A DNA stretch of 64,000 nt from Paenibacillus sp. NAIST15-1 (GTDB lineage: Bacteria > Bacillota > Bacilli > Paenibacillales > Paenibacillaceae), in the NCBI RefSeq assembly GCF_001894745.1, contig NZ_BBYF01000016.1:1-64000 (forward strand), given 5' to 3'. The notes beneath the pieces were generated by a model. It saw only the letters and a list, made by a program, of their open reading frames with translations. It had not been told where the DNA came from and made no database searches. Made by a program: the position numbers and the translations under genes. Shown here piece by piece: positions 33,009 through 42,358 of this stretch (positions are counted from its first letter, which is position 1; each line of letters starts with the position of its first letter).

Positions 33009-35351
33009 ATGAGAAGAGGATTACTAACAACGATTGCAGCAGCTATGGCTGTAAGCATGTTCACAGGCTGCAGTCAACAAGAGGTAGCCAAGGTGGAGGA
33101 TAGTGCAGTAGCGGTATACAACCCGGTTCAAGCCATACAGGCTGCTTATCGTAAATTCACGTACCAGGTTGACCCGGCAACATTTGATATCGTGATCGAG
33201 CATGGCGGCGTTAAGGAACACGCTTCTGTCCCGATCAAGCCACGGAATGTACGTGATATGAAGCAGATGATTGACCGTACAGAATGGACGTATCCGGATG
33301 ATAAGGTCAAGGTAATTCTACAGAAGAAGGAGGGGTATCTGGACATTCGCATTCAATCGATCGGAGCGGAGCAATTCGCATGGCCGACGGTACAAGCAGA
33401 CAACTACATGCTGCCGCTATGGGAAGGCAAGCGAATCCCTGCCCAAGATCCGAATTGGAAGAAGTTCCTTCACGAAGAGACGATGACATGGGGCGAGTCC
33501 TTCTCGATGAATTTCATGGCGCTCAATAAGAGCAAGTTCGGCCTGCTCTATGTGGTCGAGAATCCCTTTAACAATGAAGTCTCGTTCCATACAGACCCGA
33601 GCATTGAGATGGCGTTTACGCATGAGTTCCCATCGATTAATCCAAGCAAAGAATATGGATTCCGTTTATATGTAACGGACAATGATCCGGTAGCTGTTGC
33701 GAAACTGTACCGGGAATATGTGAAGGAGCAGCATGACTTCAAGACACTTGCGGAGAAGGCGAAGGACAATCCGGACATTGAGAAGCTATATGGCGCTCCG
33801 CATATGTATATGTGGAACAGCCAAGCGCTGGATGAGACGAATATCCATTGGCCTGTCATGAAGAAGAAGCTTAATGAACCGATATGGTCATGGATTGCGA
33901 AGCTGGCGGATCAATTTACGGAGGATGGCGGTCAAGAGCTGCGTAATGCACTTGCAGAAGGCAGGCAGGATGGTGTGTATGCATACCAGAAGCGGGTCAT
34001 GGTCAGAGCCTTGAACCAGGTGATGAAGCTGGAGCAGTTGTATCAAGCGGATCAATTCCCGAAGCTGGATGCCGAATCACAGCAGCTTGTCTCTGCTGGT
34101 GTCAGCAAGCTAAGTGAACAGAAGCTGTATGAACTGAACAAGCGCTTATTGAAACATGCATTCGGAGAAGCGCTGGACGATCCTTCAGCATGGGGAGAGG
34201 ATAAGTCTAATGCGATCATTTCTGAGATGAAGCAGTCCGGTATTGGTAAGGCGTGGATTGGATTGCCGAACTGGGCAGATGGATTAATGAATCCAACTTT
34301 CGTCGAGAATGCTTCGAAGCTGGGATACTTAATAGGGCCTTATGATTCGTATCATTCGATCCAGAAGGAAGAGAACAAGGACTGGAATACAGCGTACTTC
34401 CCAGATGCCTCGCTGTATGAAGAAGCTACGGTTACCAATAAGAAGGGGGTCAAGATCGGAGGATTCCTGAATCGCGGACGCAAGTTGAATCCGACCTTAT
34501 CACTTCCTAGTGTGAAGCAGCGCATGGAGCTGATTCTGCAGGATCACATTCTGTATAATACGTGGTTCATTGATTGTGATGCAACAGGGGAAATTTATGA
34601 TGACTACACACCTGGACATATCACGACGCAGGAGCAAGATCGGAAGGCACGCCTTGAGCGCATGAATTATATTGCGAAGGAGAAACATATGGTCATTGGC
34701 TCCGAGGGTGGGAACGACTTTGCCAGCAGCGTGATCTCTTTCGCGCATGGCTTGGAAACCCCGGTCATCAAGTGGAACGATAAGGATATGCGCGAAGATA
34801 AGAACAGCCCCTACTATGTAGGAGCCTATTGGTCACCGGACGGCGGTATTCCGGGCAAATATGCGAAGCAGGTCCCGATTAAGGAACTGTACCAGCATAT
34901 TTATATTGATCCGGTGTACTCCCTGCCTTTATTCAAGCTGGTATACAACGATTCGGTCATTACAACCCATCACTGGGAATGGGGAAGCCTCAAGATAAAG
35001 GATGGGGTGGCAGCACGCATGCTGTACGAGCTGCTGTACAATGTACCGCCACTGTATCATCTTGATAAGCAAGAATGGGATAATCATAAGGCGCTGCTCA
35101 CGTCATATTTGAAGGTGTGGTCTCCATTCCATGCGAAGGCTGTGCAGCGGGAGATGACCGCATTTGAGGTGCTGTCATCGGATCGCCTTGTTCAGTCGGC
35201 TCAGTATGGGGAGGATTTGAAAGTCGTCGTTAACTTCTCCAGTAAGAATTTTTCTTACGGTACAGATACTGTGAAGGCGATGTCGGCGCTTATTCTCGAT
35301 GGGAAGCAGCGCGTTGTCTTCGAGGCAGGTTCAGCTGTCATGGCGAAATAA
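33009..35351 (+). CDS. Large glycosidase-like lipoprotein (DUF5696-type)
   Basis: This 780-residue surface lipoprotein has a signal with lipobox MFTGC (cysteine near residue 20). The start is the ATG at 33009 behind AAGGAGG. The N-terminal half looks beta-rich (ILQKKEGYLDIRIQSIGAEQ), and a helical segment lies near 290-400. The C-terminal half has the look of a TIM-barrel glycosidase: YNTWFIDCDATGEIYDDY near residue 523 and VIGSEGGNDFASSV near 569 carry candidate acidic catalytic residues. I believe this is the DUF5696 group, which resembles GH101-type barrels. That assignment is from memory and moderate. Its place after a sugar importer supports cell-surface glycan cleavage. Confidence 0.75.
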   Translation: MRRGLLTTIAAAMAVSMFTGCSQQEVAKVEDSAVAVYNPVQAIQAAYRKFTYQVDPATFDIVIEHGGVKEHASVPIKPRNVRDMKQMIDRTEWTYPDDKVKVILQKKEGYLDIRIQSIGAEQFAWPTVQADNYMLPLWEGKRIPAQDPNWKKFLHEETMTWGESFSMNFMALNKSKFGLLYVVENPFNNEVSFHTDPSIEMAFTHEFPSINPSKEYGFRLYVTDNDPVAVAKLYREYVKEQHDFKTLAEKAKDNPDIEKLYGAPHMYMWNSQALDETNIHWPVMKKKLNEPIWSWIAKLADQFTEDGGQELRNALAEGRQDGVYAYQKRVMVRALNQVMKLEQLYQADQFPKLDAESQQLVSAGVSKLSEQKLYELNKRLLKHAFGEALDDPSAWGEDKSNAIISEMKQSGIGKAWIGLPNWADGLMNPTFVENASKLGYLIGPYDSYHSIQKEENKDWNTAYFPDASLYEEATVTNKKGVKIGGFLNRGRKLNPTLSLPSVKQRMELILQDHILYNTWFIDCDATGEIYDDYTPGHITTQEQDRKARLERMNYIAKEKHMVIGSEGGNDFASSVISFAHGLETPVIKWNDKDMREDKNSPYYVGAYWSPDGGIPGKYAKQVPIKELYQHIYIDPVYSLPLFKLVYNDSVITTHHWEWGSLKIKDGVAARMLYELLYNVPPLYHLDKQEWDNHKALLTSYLKVWSPFHAKAVQREMTAFEVLSSDRLVQSAQYGEDLKVVVNFSSKNFSYGTDTVKAMSALILDGKQRVVFEAGSAVMAK

Positions 35352-35388
35352 TCTATTAGCAAAGTAACGGAAAATACGAAGCAACGGA

Positions 35389-35462
35389 GCACAGGGATTG
35401 TATGCCTGCCGCCATGCGCAAGTTGTATGCCAACTGCCATGCGCATGCTACAGTTCCTGTGC
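35389..35462. repeat. Tandem 25-bp repeat inside a hairpin loop
   Basis: Two 25-base units (35398-35422 and 35423-35447) share TTGTATGCC and GCCATGCGCA. They are enclosed by GCACAGGGA (35389-35397) and TTCCTGTGC (35454-35462), which pair at eight of nine positions. No T-run follows. Confidence 0.65.
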
Positions 35463-35473
35463 TATAGGTACAG

Positions 35474-35917
35474 ATGAGTTGCAATGGGACTATTAGAAGG
35501 TGGGTGAAGTTTTACAATTTGGCACATATACATAGAATCGAGCAATTCATTGTAACCCGATCTTGGTGGGATACGGTTGATGGACTGGCAACCTGCACAG
35601 TGGGAGGGGTGATGAAGCGATACCCTGAGGCTTGGGCGGAATATGCCGATCGCTGGATTCATTCGGATCAGATGTGGCTGAACCGCACAGGGATACTGTT
35701 CCAGTTGAAATACAAAGATCAGACGAATACGGACTTGCTGCATCTTGCGATCCATACGCATATTGCATCGAAGGAATTTTTCTTGCAGAAGGCCATTGGC
35801 TGGGCATTGCGTGAGTATGCGAAGACAAATCCAGAATGGGTAAGGGATTATGTAGAGCTGCATGCGCTGATGCCGCTAAGCCGGCGTGAGGCATTGAAGA
35901 GATTGGAGAGCAGGTAA
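35474..35917 (+). pseudogene. DNA alkylation repair protein (AlkD-like), N-terminally truncated
   Basis: About 147 codons match the C-terminal part of AlkD-type HEAT-repeat glycosylases. Family landmarks are IEQFIVTRSWWDTVDGLA, WLNRTGILFQLKYKDQT and KEFFLQKAIGWALREYAKTN. The usual protein is about 220-240 residues and has its N-terminal HEAT repeats upstream. Here the upstream bases are the tandem repeat and no ribosome binding site precedes the first ATG. The remaining frame is intact and well conserved, so the truncation may be recent. Confidence 0.75.
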
Positions 35918-36046
35918 TACAGCAGTGAGTGCGGCAGTGTGGCAAGCAGTTTGGTCTAGTTGTACAGATCCGTATTGGAGGCAAGCTAGTTCATATCTAT
36001 CCAGCAAATACATTCATATCCAGTACATCCATTCATATAAAAAGTA

Positions 36047-36075
36047 TTGACGAGTTCCGTCCCTATTTTTATAAT
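36047..36075 (+). promoter_or_regulatory. Sigma-A promoter of the TcyP-like symporter
   Basis: TTGACG at 36047-36052 and TATAAT at 36070-36075 are separated by 17 bases, and the start codon is 47 bases further on. Confidence 0.75.
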
Positions 36076-36102
36076 ACCAATTAAACAACTTGGAATTATT
36101 AT
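36071..36102. promoter_or_regulatory. Dyad at the symporter promoter, possible CymR site
   Basis: ATAATACCAA (36071-36080) and TTGGAATTATTAT (36090-36102) form an imperfect dyad overlapping the -10 box. It resembles CymR boxes of sulfur genes as I recall them. Its position would suit repression. Confidence 0.4.
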
Positions 36103-36122
36103 AATAAATAGACGAAGGGGTT

Positions 36123-37517
36123 ATGATGATGAAGGAACAGAACTGGATCACCCTGCAAGACTGGAATGTCTATGCGAGCTGGGGGGCTGCATTGCTGCTC
36201 GTTATCTTGCTGTGGTGGCTTGCGAAGAAGAAGGTTGGGTTCGGCCTTCGCGTACTGCTGGCCATGGCGCTTGGCTTGACTCTCGGCGCGGTATTCGGAA
36301 AGTCTGCGGCAGATGTTAGTATTCTAGGCTCTATCTATGTCAGCTTAATTAAGATGGTTGTCATGCCGCTCGTATTTGCTGCTATTATTTCGAGTATTAC
36401 CTCTGTGAAGGATCCGAATGTATTGAAGAAGCTTGGAACGAAGACCATCGCGTTGTTCCTGATTACGACCGCTATCGCGGCTGTTATCGGTCTCGGAACA
36501 GCTCTCGTTATTGATCCTGGTTCTGGTATTGCTCAGAGCTCGGAAGCGGCGCAGGGGTTCGAACAACGTGAGATCCCAACTTTCAAGCAAGTGCTGCTTG
36601 ATCTCGTACCTTCCAACCCGATCAACGAGATGGCACAGGGCAAGGTCGTACCGGTCATTATATTTGCGGCCTTCATTGCAGTGGCAATTACACTAGAGGG
36701 GCTGCGCAATCCCGAACGAGTACAGCCGATTCGCGCCTTCTTCCAATCTTTCTCCCATGTTATGTTCCGTGTGACGAAACTGGTTATTAAGCTTACTCCG
36801 TACGGTGTATTCGGGCTTATGACCTCGATGGCCGCCAAGTATGGATTATCGACTTTGAAGGAGCTTGCTTGGTTCATTATTGCGGTCTATGTAGCGTGCT
36901 TGATCCATATGATTGTGACTTTCGGATCGCTTGTCACCTTCGGTGCGCGTGTGAATCCAATCCGCTTCTTCAAGAAGGCGTATCCGACCATTGCAGTCGC
37001 CTTTACGACACGCAGCAGCTACGCAACTCTGCCTGTGAATCTGGAAGTGATTACGAAACGAATGAAGGTGTCGGATCGGATTGCCAGCTTTGTGGCTCCG
37101 CTTGGTGCTACAATTAATATGAATGGTTGCGGCGGGATTTACCCGGCCATTGTTGCCGTGTTCATTGCACGCGTATACGGCATTGATTTGAATATTGCCG
37201 ATTACTTGCTCATCATTGGTGCAGCTACGTTAGCTTCTGTTGGCGTAGCGGGTGTTCCGGGTCCAGCGTCCATCTCAACGACTGTCGTTCTCGTTCAGGC
37301 AGGCCTGCCGATTGAAGGATTTGCACTTGTTCTTGGCGTAGATGCAATCGTAGATATGGCGCGTACGGCAGTTAATGCGACAGGTACGACGGTTGCGTCC
37401 TTGCTGGTTGGCAAAAGTGAAGGTGAGTTCGATCGAGAGGCCTTCAATCGTGATGAGGATGATGATATTGAAGTTGGACGGGAAGCGAAGAACAGTCATA
37501 ACACTGTAACCGTATAG
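36123..37517 (+). CDS. tcyP: Dicarboxylate/amino acid:cation symporter family, probably L-cystine (TcyP-like)
   Basis: This 464-residue sodium or proton symporter of the SDF/DAACS family has about eight helices and re-entrant loops. The first re-entrant loop carries FTTRSSYATLP. The unwound helix reads NMNGCGGIYPAI, as in TcyP/YdjN cystine carriers, where glutamate carriers have NMDGTA. The second loop reads VAGVPGPASIST. The length agrees with B. subtilis TcyP (463). The start is one of three consecutive ATG codons behind GAAGGGG. A charged C-terminal tail includes DEDDDIEVGRE. A possible CymR-like dyad at the promoter agrees with cystine transport, but substrate remains inferred. Confidence 0.8.
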   Translation: MMMKEQNWITLQDWNVYASWGAALLLVILLWWLAKKKVGFGLRVLLAMALGLTLGAVFGKSAADVSILGSIYVSLIKMVVMPLVFAAIISSITSVKDPNVLKKLGTKTIALFLITTAIAAVIGLGTALVIDPGSGIAQSSEAAQGFEQREIPTFKQVLLDLVPSNPINEMAQGKVVPVIIFAAFIAVAITLEGLRNPERVQPIRAFFQSFSHVMFRVTKLVIKLTPYGVFGLMTSMAAKYGLSTLKELAWFIIAVYVACLIHMIVTFGSLVTFGARVNPIRFFKKAYPTIAVAFTTRSSYATLPVNLEVITKRMKVSDRIASFVAPLGATINMNGCGGIYPAIVAVFIARVYGIDLNIADYLLIIGAATLASVGVAGVPGPASISTTVVLVQAGLPIEGFALVLGVDAIVDMARTAVNATGTTVASLLVGKSEGEFDREAFNRDEDDDIEVGREAKNSHNTVTV

Positions 37518-37532
37518 CATCGAGGAAGAGGA

Positions 37533-37561
37533 GAGTCTTCTAGTCCTCAGCTAGAAGACTC
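37533..37561 (+). terminator. Hairpin after the symporter gene
   Basis: GAGTCTTCTAG pairs perfectly with CTAGAAGACTC around a seven-base loop. The T-run is missing, so termination may be weak. Confidence 0.5.
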
Positions 37562-37661
37562 TAGCATCTGTATCGCATCTCTACTATTCGCAATACCAAT
37601 TCTATTGCGATATAATAGACTCTCAATCTGCAATTGATAGATTGGGAGAGGGGAAATACCA

Positions 37662-38519
37662 ATGAGTCAGCATAGTATGACTGCGAAGTGTCTTGTATTT
37701 GCTCTGGGAACAGCAATTCTGCTCAGCGGCTGCCAAAGCACGGACAAGGCAGCAGTAACATCTGGACAAGAACAAGTTGACCCGGCATTGACACCAGCGC
37801 CGGATAATAATAAGCAGGGAGAAGGAAGCGGAGAGGGTCAAGGAGAGAATGGCTCCGCCAATACCGATGACGCATCATCGGTTACAGCCAAGCTAAAATC
37901 GGAATACGGACTCAGCTCCACGATTGAACAGCAAGGCGATAAGGCGGTTGTTACGAATCCGGAGTCCATCCTCGTTGTGGTCAATAAGGAGCGTTACTTG
38001 CCAGATGGTTATGAGCCGCCGGATCTTGTGGAGCCGAATGTGAAGTTCTCCTTCGAAGAGGCACATGAGAAGCGTCATATGCGCAAGGAAGCGGCAGAGG
38101 CGCTTGAGGAGATGTTCAAGCAGGCCAAGGAAGAGGGCGTGACGCTGCATGCCGTATCGGGTTACCGTTCTTTCAAGCGTCAGGAATCCCTATTCAATCA
38201 TTACGTGAATACGCAAGGGAAGGAATATGCGGCCCGCGTTAGCGCAGTTCCTGGAACGAGCGAGCATCAGACGGGCCTCACGATGGATTTATCGAGTCCA
38301 AGTGTAGGCGATGTACTGGAAGAGGTATTCGGTGATTCGGATGAAGGGAAGTGGGTGGCTGAACACGCTCACGAATTCGGATTCATGATTCGCTATCCGA
38401 AGGACGGGGAGAGCATTACCGGTTATGTGTACGAGCCATGGCATGTCCGCTATGTTGGCAAGGAAGCAGCCAAGGCAGCTTATGACGGAAAATTGACGTT
38501 AGAACAGTTACTGCAATAA
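37662..38519 (+). CDS. VanY-type D-alanyl-D-alanine carboxypeptidase, lipoprotein
   Basis: This zinc carboxypeptidase (M15B) trims the terminal D-Ala of peptidoglycan stem peptides. It has 285 residues. The lipobox LLSGC puts the lipidated cysteine near residue 23, and a long Gly/Glu/Asn-rich linker to about residue 75 follows. The catalytic domain has AVSGYRSFKRQESLF near 165, the zinc motif PGTSEHQTGLTMDLS near 197 and EPWHVRYVG near 262. The -10 box TATAAT at 37611-37616 is a likely promoter, with only a weak -35. The perfect hairpin at 38542-38576 follows. Confidence 0.92.
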   Translation: MSQHSMTAKCLVFALGTAILLSGCQSTDKAAVTSGQEQVDPALTPAPDNNKQGEGSGEGQGENGSANTDDASSVTAKLKSEYGLSSTIEQQGDKAVVTNPESILVVVNKERYLPDGYEPPDLVEPNVKFSFEEAHEKRHMRKEAAEALEEMFKQAKEEGVTLHAVSGYRSFKRQESLFNHYVNTQGKEYAARVSAVPGTSEHQTGLTMDLSSPSVGDVLEEVFGDSDEGKWVAEHAHEFGFMIRYPKDGESITGYVYEPWHVRYVGKEAAKAAYDGKLTLEQLLQ

Positions 38520-38541
38520 TACAAATTATATTACTTAATAC

Positions 38542-38576
38542 GAGAGGCTGAGCTTGGATTTCAAGCTCAGCCTCTC
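38542..38576. terminator. Strong hairpin between convergent vanY-like and tlp genes
   Basis: A 15-bp perfect stem (38542-38556 with 38562-38576) surrounds a five-base loop. The T-richness on the right is modest. Confidence 0.75.
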
Positions 38577-38609
38577 TTCATTCGATTCATCTGTCAACGA
38601 TTGGGTGCA

Positions 38610-38834
38610 CTACGAGGAAGCGTTCGATTGCTCGTCACGCTTCTCAGCCGCAAACCCTTCGATGCTGTGGCGGCGGCGCTCATTCTTGGCTTGCAAGTTA
38701 TGACGCTCTGTCGCGCTAATCTCTTCAGCATGCTCAGTTAAATACTGCTCAGTTTCATGCAGTTTGCTCGATGTGTTATCAATTGCATTCTGCAGACGAG
38801 CTGCGTTGTTAGAGCGATCATCGGGTTTGGCCAT
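38610..38834 (-). CDS. tlp: Small acid-soluble spore protein Tlp
   Basis: This 74-residue hydrophilic spore protein starts AKPDDRSNNAARLQNAIDNT and continues with NLQAKNERRRHSIEGFAAEKRDE. It shares PDDRSDN...LQ and KNxRRExSIExF with B. subtilis Tlp, a minor SASP-type protein made in the forespore. AAGGAGG precedes the ATG. It is predicted helical with no hydrophobic segment. It lies 164 bases downstream of the relQ-like gene on the same strand, and a GACGCCGG/CCGGCGTC hairpin (about 38873-38906) stands between them. It may therefore have its own promoter. Confidence 0.88.
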   Translation of the reverse strand: MAKPDDRSNNAARLQNAIDNTSSKLHETEQYLTEHAEEISATERHNLQAKNERRRHSIEGFAAEKRDEQSNASS

Positions 38835-38998
38835 GTTCGTGGTCCTCCTTCGTGATGACAGTTATCGGTTGACGCCGGTGAACATGATAGATCAAGTCCT
38901 CCGGCGTCATCGTTACGATGTGCAAATGGTGCGTGTTTTATCCAACCATTTCTCATCCCAGAGATGAACATCATCACTGCCTATGGGGAGCATTAGCA

Positions 38999-39682
38999 CT
39001 ATTGAGCATTCTCCCAAGGCAAGCCCTTCTGAATCGTGTTCGCCCAATCCTCGTGATTGTACGATAATATTTCTTTGCGCAGCTCCAGCATCTTCCGATC
39101 CAACTGATCGACTGCTCTTGCGGCCTCGGTTAACTCTTCTGTTACATGAGCCGGAACCTGCTGTTCGAACTTGTAGTAAATAATGTGTTCCAGACTTGCC
39201 CAGAAGTCCATGGCAAGCGTACGAAGCTGAATTTCAACATAGATCCAGCGTGTATCCTCGAATAATACGAGCGGCACTTGAACGATGACATGGAGACTCT
39301 GGTACCCATTGCTCTTCGGATTTTTAATATAATCCTTGATTTCCACGATACGAATATCTTCACGAGTCTTTAAATGTTCGAGTATGAGATAAATATCCTT
39401 AACGAAGGCGCAGACGATACGCATGCCCGCTACGTCATATATTTTGTCCACGATGGAATCGAGCGTTAATGGGAAGCCCTTGCGCTGCAGCTTGCTGAAA
39501 ATGCTGTTAGGCTCCTTCAGACGCGTCTTAATATGTTCGATGGGCGGATAACCATTGCGTATTTTCCATTCCGCTTGAATGACCTTGATCTTAGTCTCCA
39601 GTTCTTCTAATGCAAGCTGATACAAGGTAGGTAACTGCTTTACCTGTTCGTATTGCTTCATAATCATATCGGTTTTGGACAT
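38999..39682 (-). CDS. relQ: GTP pyrophosphokinase, small alarmone synthetase (YjbM/RelQ type)
   Basis: This 227-residue single-domain (p)ppGpp synthetase lacks the hydrolase and regulatory domains of Rel. The RelA/SpoT synthetase motifs are KIYDVAGMRIVCAFVKDIY, then IKDYIKNPKSNGYQSLHV, then VEIQLRTLAMDFWASLEH. I take the ATG behind TTGAGGGGATATTTC, about 25 codons inside the longest frame, because the upstream residues are not family-like. RelQ-type enzymes act in stationary phase and wall stress. The family is RelQ/YjbM rather than RelP by length and motif spacing, with moderate certainty. Confidence 0.88.
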   Translation of the reverse strand: MSKTDMIMKQYEQVKQLPTLYQLALEELETKIKVIQAEWKIRNGYPPIEHIKTRLKEPNSIFSKLQRKGFPLTLDSIVDKIYDVAGMRIVCAFVKDIYLILEHLKTREDIRIVEIKDYIKNPKSNGYQSLHVIVQVPLVLFEDTRWIYVEIQLRTLAMDFWASLEHIIYYKFEQQVPAHVTEELTEAARAVDQLDRKMLELRKEILSYNHEDWANTIQKGLPWENAQ

Positions 39683-39823
39683 GAAATATCCCCTCAATTT
39701 AGCACGGTATAGTAATCGGTTATTCGTCGTTTTTCTTCTATTCCTAAATAACAACATAGCATCTGATCCTATTGTACTGGATAAAGGGTGTGTATTTCAA
39801 AACTCAACTTTCGGTGCGCAACC

Positions 39824-42112
39824 CTATATGACGATGTTCCAAGCATCCAGGAGCAGTTGGCTTACTTCAGCCTTCTGTCCATGCACGATTGCTGGGGAAC
39901 TGATGTACAACTGCTCGCGTGCCCTCGTTACGGCCACATAAGCAAGCCTGCGTTCCTCTTCAAGGAGCATATCATTCGTGCTTGCGTTCTCCGCCTCAGG
40001 ACGGGAGATGTCATGCATCTGTTCTGCTCGTGGTCCTGTTCGCAGTGCCGCTGAGCGGTCTGGCGGGGCTCCCTTGCGAAGCGCTGTGCGGTGAGGGAGA
40101 ATTCCATCGGCCGCACCGATTAGGAATACTTCAGGGAACTCCAGGCCCTTGGCGCGATGAATGGTCATGCAGGTGACGGCATCCTCCAGATCCCCATCCT
40201 CTGCACGTTGCATCGCGGAAGGAGCTCTTGTCCCTGCCTGCATTGGTGCTCGTCCAGAAGACAGAGAGCTGCTTGTTCGATGCTGTGCTCCATACTCAGG
40301 GTTCATCGCAACATACTTCTCCTTCAACTCGTCAATATGCTTCAGGAAGGCCTCGACAGTATCGAAGCGCTTGGCTGAGGACTCCAATTCCTCAAGCGTA
40401 TCCGCTGCCCCTTCTTGATGAGCGGTTGATCGTTCTCCAGAAGATGCAGCCGTGAACTTGTCATAGAATTCGCGTCGCATCTCTCGTAGCGCGATATATG
40501 GCTTCATCGCAGCCAGCTTCTTAATAAGCTTAATGCGTGGCTTGACGGCCTCGCGCTGGAAGGAGGGCAGCTTGTCCCAGCTCTGCAGATGGATAAGCGG
40601 ATATTTCTTGGCCTTGCTCCGCTCTGCTCCCATCAGATATTGCATGCCTGTCTCCCGCGGGATATATAGTGCGGCAACAGCGCTGTCCAGTGCGCTGAAC
40701 TCACGCGGGGCAAGCGACAGCCGAAGATGGTCGATAAGCGGGCGAACAAGATTATGGTCATAGAAAAACGGCTCGGCTCCGAACTGGCGAAATGGAATGC
40801 CCTGTATTGTCAAGCATTCAATGAGTGCGCGGCTGGTATTCGCTGTTCGGTACAGGATAGCAAAGTCTCGCCACGTATGCGTACCGGCACTAACAGCTGC
40901 TTGAATATGATCGGTGATAATCTGTGCCTCTTCCTCCGCATCGCGGGGGCGAAGATAGCGCGGCGCACTTGGTGCATGCTCCTTATCTGTCACGACATGA
41001 ACGCCAGTTGGAGTTCTCATCTGCTTCGGCAGCCGCTCTTCATTATGGGCAATGACCGCATTGCCTAGGCCAACTATGGCTGGTGTAGATCGGAAGTTAA
41101 AGTCGAGCGTAACCTGCTTCGCTGCAGGGTATTGATTTTTAAATTCCGTGATATAACGATGGCTTGCTCCATTAAAAGTGAATATCGTCTGATCATCATC
41201 ACCGAAAACGGCTAAGTTTTGGTGCCCGTCGGTAATTCGTTGAAGTAGTTCATACTGCACAGGCGTCGTATCTTGAAATTCATCTACAAGCACATATTGG
41301 AAACGGCGGCGGAGACGCTCAAGCAAGTTAGCGTCTTCCTCCAGCAGCCGTAGAAGATCGATTAGGAGATCATCGAAGTCTTTGCACCCTTGCTGCGCTT
41401 TTTGTTCTTCGAAACGAATAAGCGCACGTCGCATATCGAGTTCACTTGCATTTGTTGTTTTCCAATCAGTAGGCATCAGGCGGCGCGACTTGAGCGAGGA
41501 GAGCGCAGCGAGCGCCGTCTCGGCTTGCAGGGTATCATGCAGCCCGAGCTCTCGCAGTATACGCTTCATCAAGCCATGCCGTCGGCGTTCCTCTGCCATC
41601 AGTTGGAAGGGAGGCGCATAAGCCTGCAGCAGCCTGAGAGCGAAAGAATGAAAGGTGCGTGCCTGAACCTTGCGAGCCATATCGCGTGTAACGCCGGGTA
41701 GCTTGGCAAGGCGCACTCGCATCTCTTGCGCAGCTTTATTTGTGAAGGTGACCAGCCATAGCGACTCCGGTGATACTCCACCGACGGTCATCAAATAGGC
41801 AGCGCGTGCGGTCAGCACGGATGTCTTGCCAGATCCAGCTCCTGCCAAGCAGAGCAAGGGCCCGTCTATATGGCGTACTGCATCCCGCTGTGCGTCATGC
41901 AGACGTATCCCTTGTCGCTCTAACGCAGCGAAGAAGTTTGCAGATGCAGGAAGGGCACCGTTGCCGTCATTGCTCGGTTGAGCGCGATCATGGCGAGAAG
42001 CTGTGTATGGGTCTGCCGATCGCGCTGTAGGTACGGGTTGTTCCCTCTTTGTACCAACTGGACGAGAGCGCCACTGGGCCCTGACCGTTTCTGATGAAGA
42101 AGGAGTGGTCAT
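39824..42112 (-). CDS. UvrD/Rep-family DNA helicase (YjcD-like)
   Basis: This superfamily 1A 3'-5' helicase has 762 residues. Walker A LAGAGSGKTSVLTARAAYL lies near residue 92-110, then LVTFTNKAAQEM, the DEFQDTTPVQ box, FGDDDQTIFTFNGA, and the C-terminal TCMTIHRAKGLEFPEVFLIG and VAYVAVTRAREQLYIS. The first 60 residues are low-complexity and lie before the helicase core. A second Ser/Gly/Arg-rich insertion lies near 622-640. It is somewhat longer than typical PcrA accessory relatives in its N-terminus. AAAGGAG precedes the ATG. It is not in an obvious operon and no nuclease partner is adjacent. Confidence 0.92.
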   Translation of the reverse strand: MTTPSSSETVRAQWRSRPVGTKREQPVPTARSADPYTASRHDRAQPSNDGNGALPASANFFAALERQGIRLHDAQRDAVRHIDGPLLCLAGAGSGKTSVLTARAAYLMTVGGVSPESLWLVTFTNKAAQEMRVRLAKLPGVTRDMARKVQARTFHSFALRLLQAYAPPFQLMAEERRRHGLMKRILRELGLHDTLQAETALAALSSLKSRRLMPTDWKTTNASELDMRRALIRFEEQKAQQGCKDFDDLLIDLLRLLEEDANLLERLRRRFQYVLVDEFQDTTPVQYELLQRITDGHQNLAVFGDDDQTIFTFNGASHRYITEFKNQYPAAKQVTLDFNFRSTPAIVGLGNAVIAHNEERLPKQMRTPTGVHVVTDKEHAPSAPRYLRPRDAEEEAQIITDHIQAAVSAGTHTWRDFAILYRTANTSRALIECLTIQGIPFRQFGAEPFFYDHNLVRPLIDHLRLSLAPREFSALDSAVAALYIPRETGMQYLMGAERSKAKKYPLIHLQSWDKLPSFQREAVKPRIKLIKKLAAMKPYIALREMRREFYDKFTAASSGERSTAHQEGAADTLEELESSAKRFDTVEAFLKHIDELKEKYVAMNPEYGAQHRTSSSLSSGRAPMQAGTRAPSAMQRAEDGDLEDAVTCMTIHRAKGLEFPEVFLIGAADGILPHRTALRKGAPPDRSAALRTGPRAEQMHDISRPEAENASTNDMLLEEERRLAYVAVTRAREQLYISSPAIVHGQKAEVSQLLLDAWNIVI

Positions 42113-42358
42113 GATGGTGTATCTCCTTTATGATAGAAATAAGCGTTACATGATATTATACATGTTCAAGCAAGGTAGCGGACAGGGATACATGTTTTGC
42201 CTGAGCCATGCATACGTTGTTGTTGAAGACGTTGTAATGACAAGTTCAAGGCAGAGAATAGCGCATGGTTGTGGCGATGGGTTTCACATCGCTAATACTG
42301 CGTTTATTAGTTTAACAGAGGAATTCTGCCGTAATGGCAGTTGAAAGGAGATATTGGG

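Noticed and set aside
39824-42112. The UvrD-family helicase as part of a Gabija- or AddAB-like system
   Set aside because: No partner nuclease or OLD-type ATPase is next to it, and the helicase has ordinary accessory PcrA/YjcD features.
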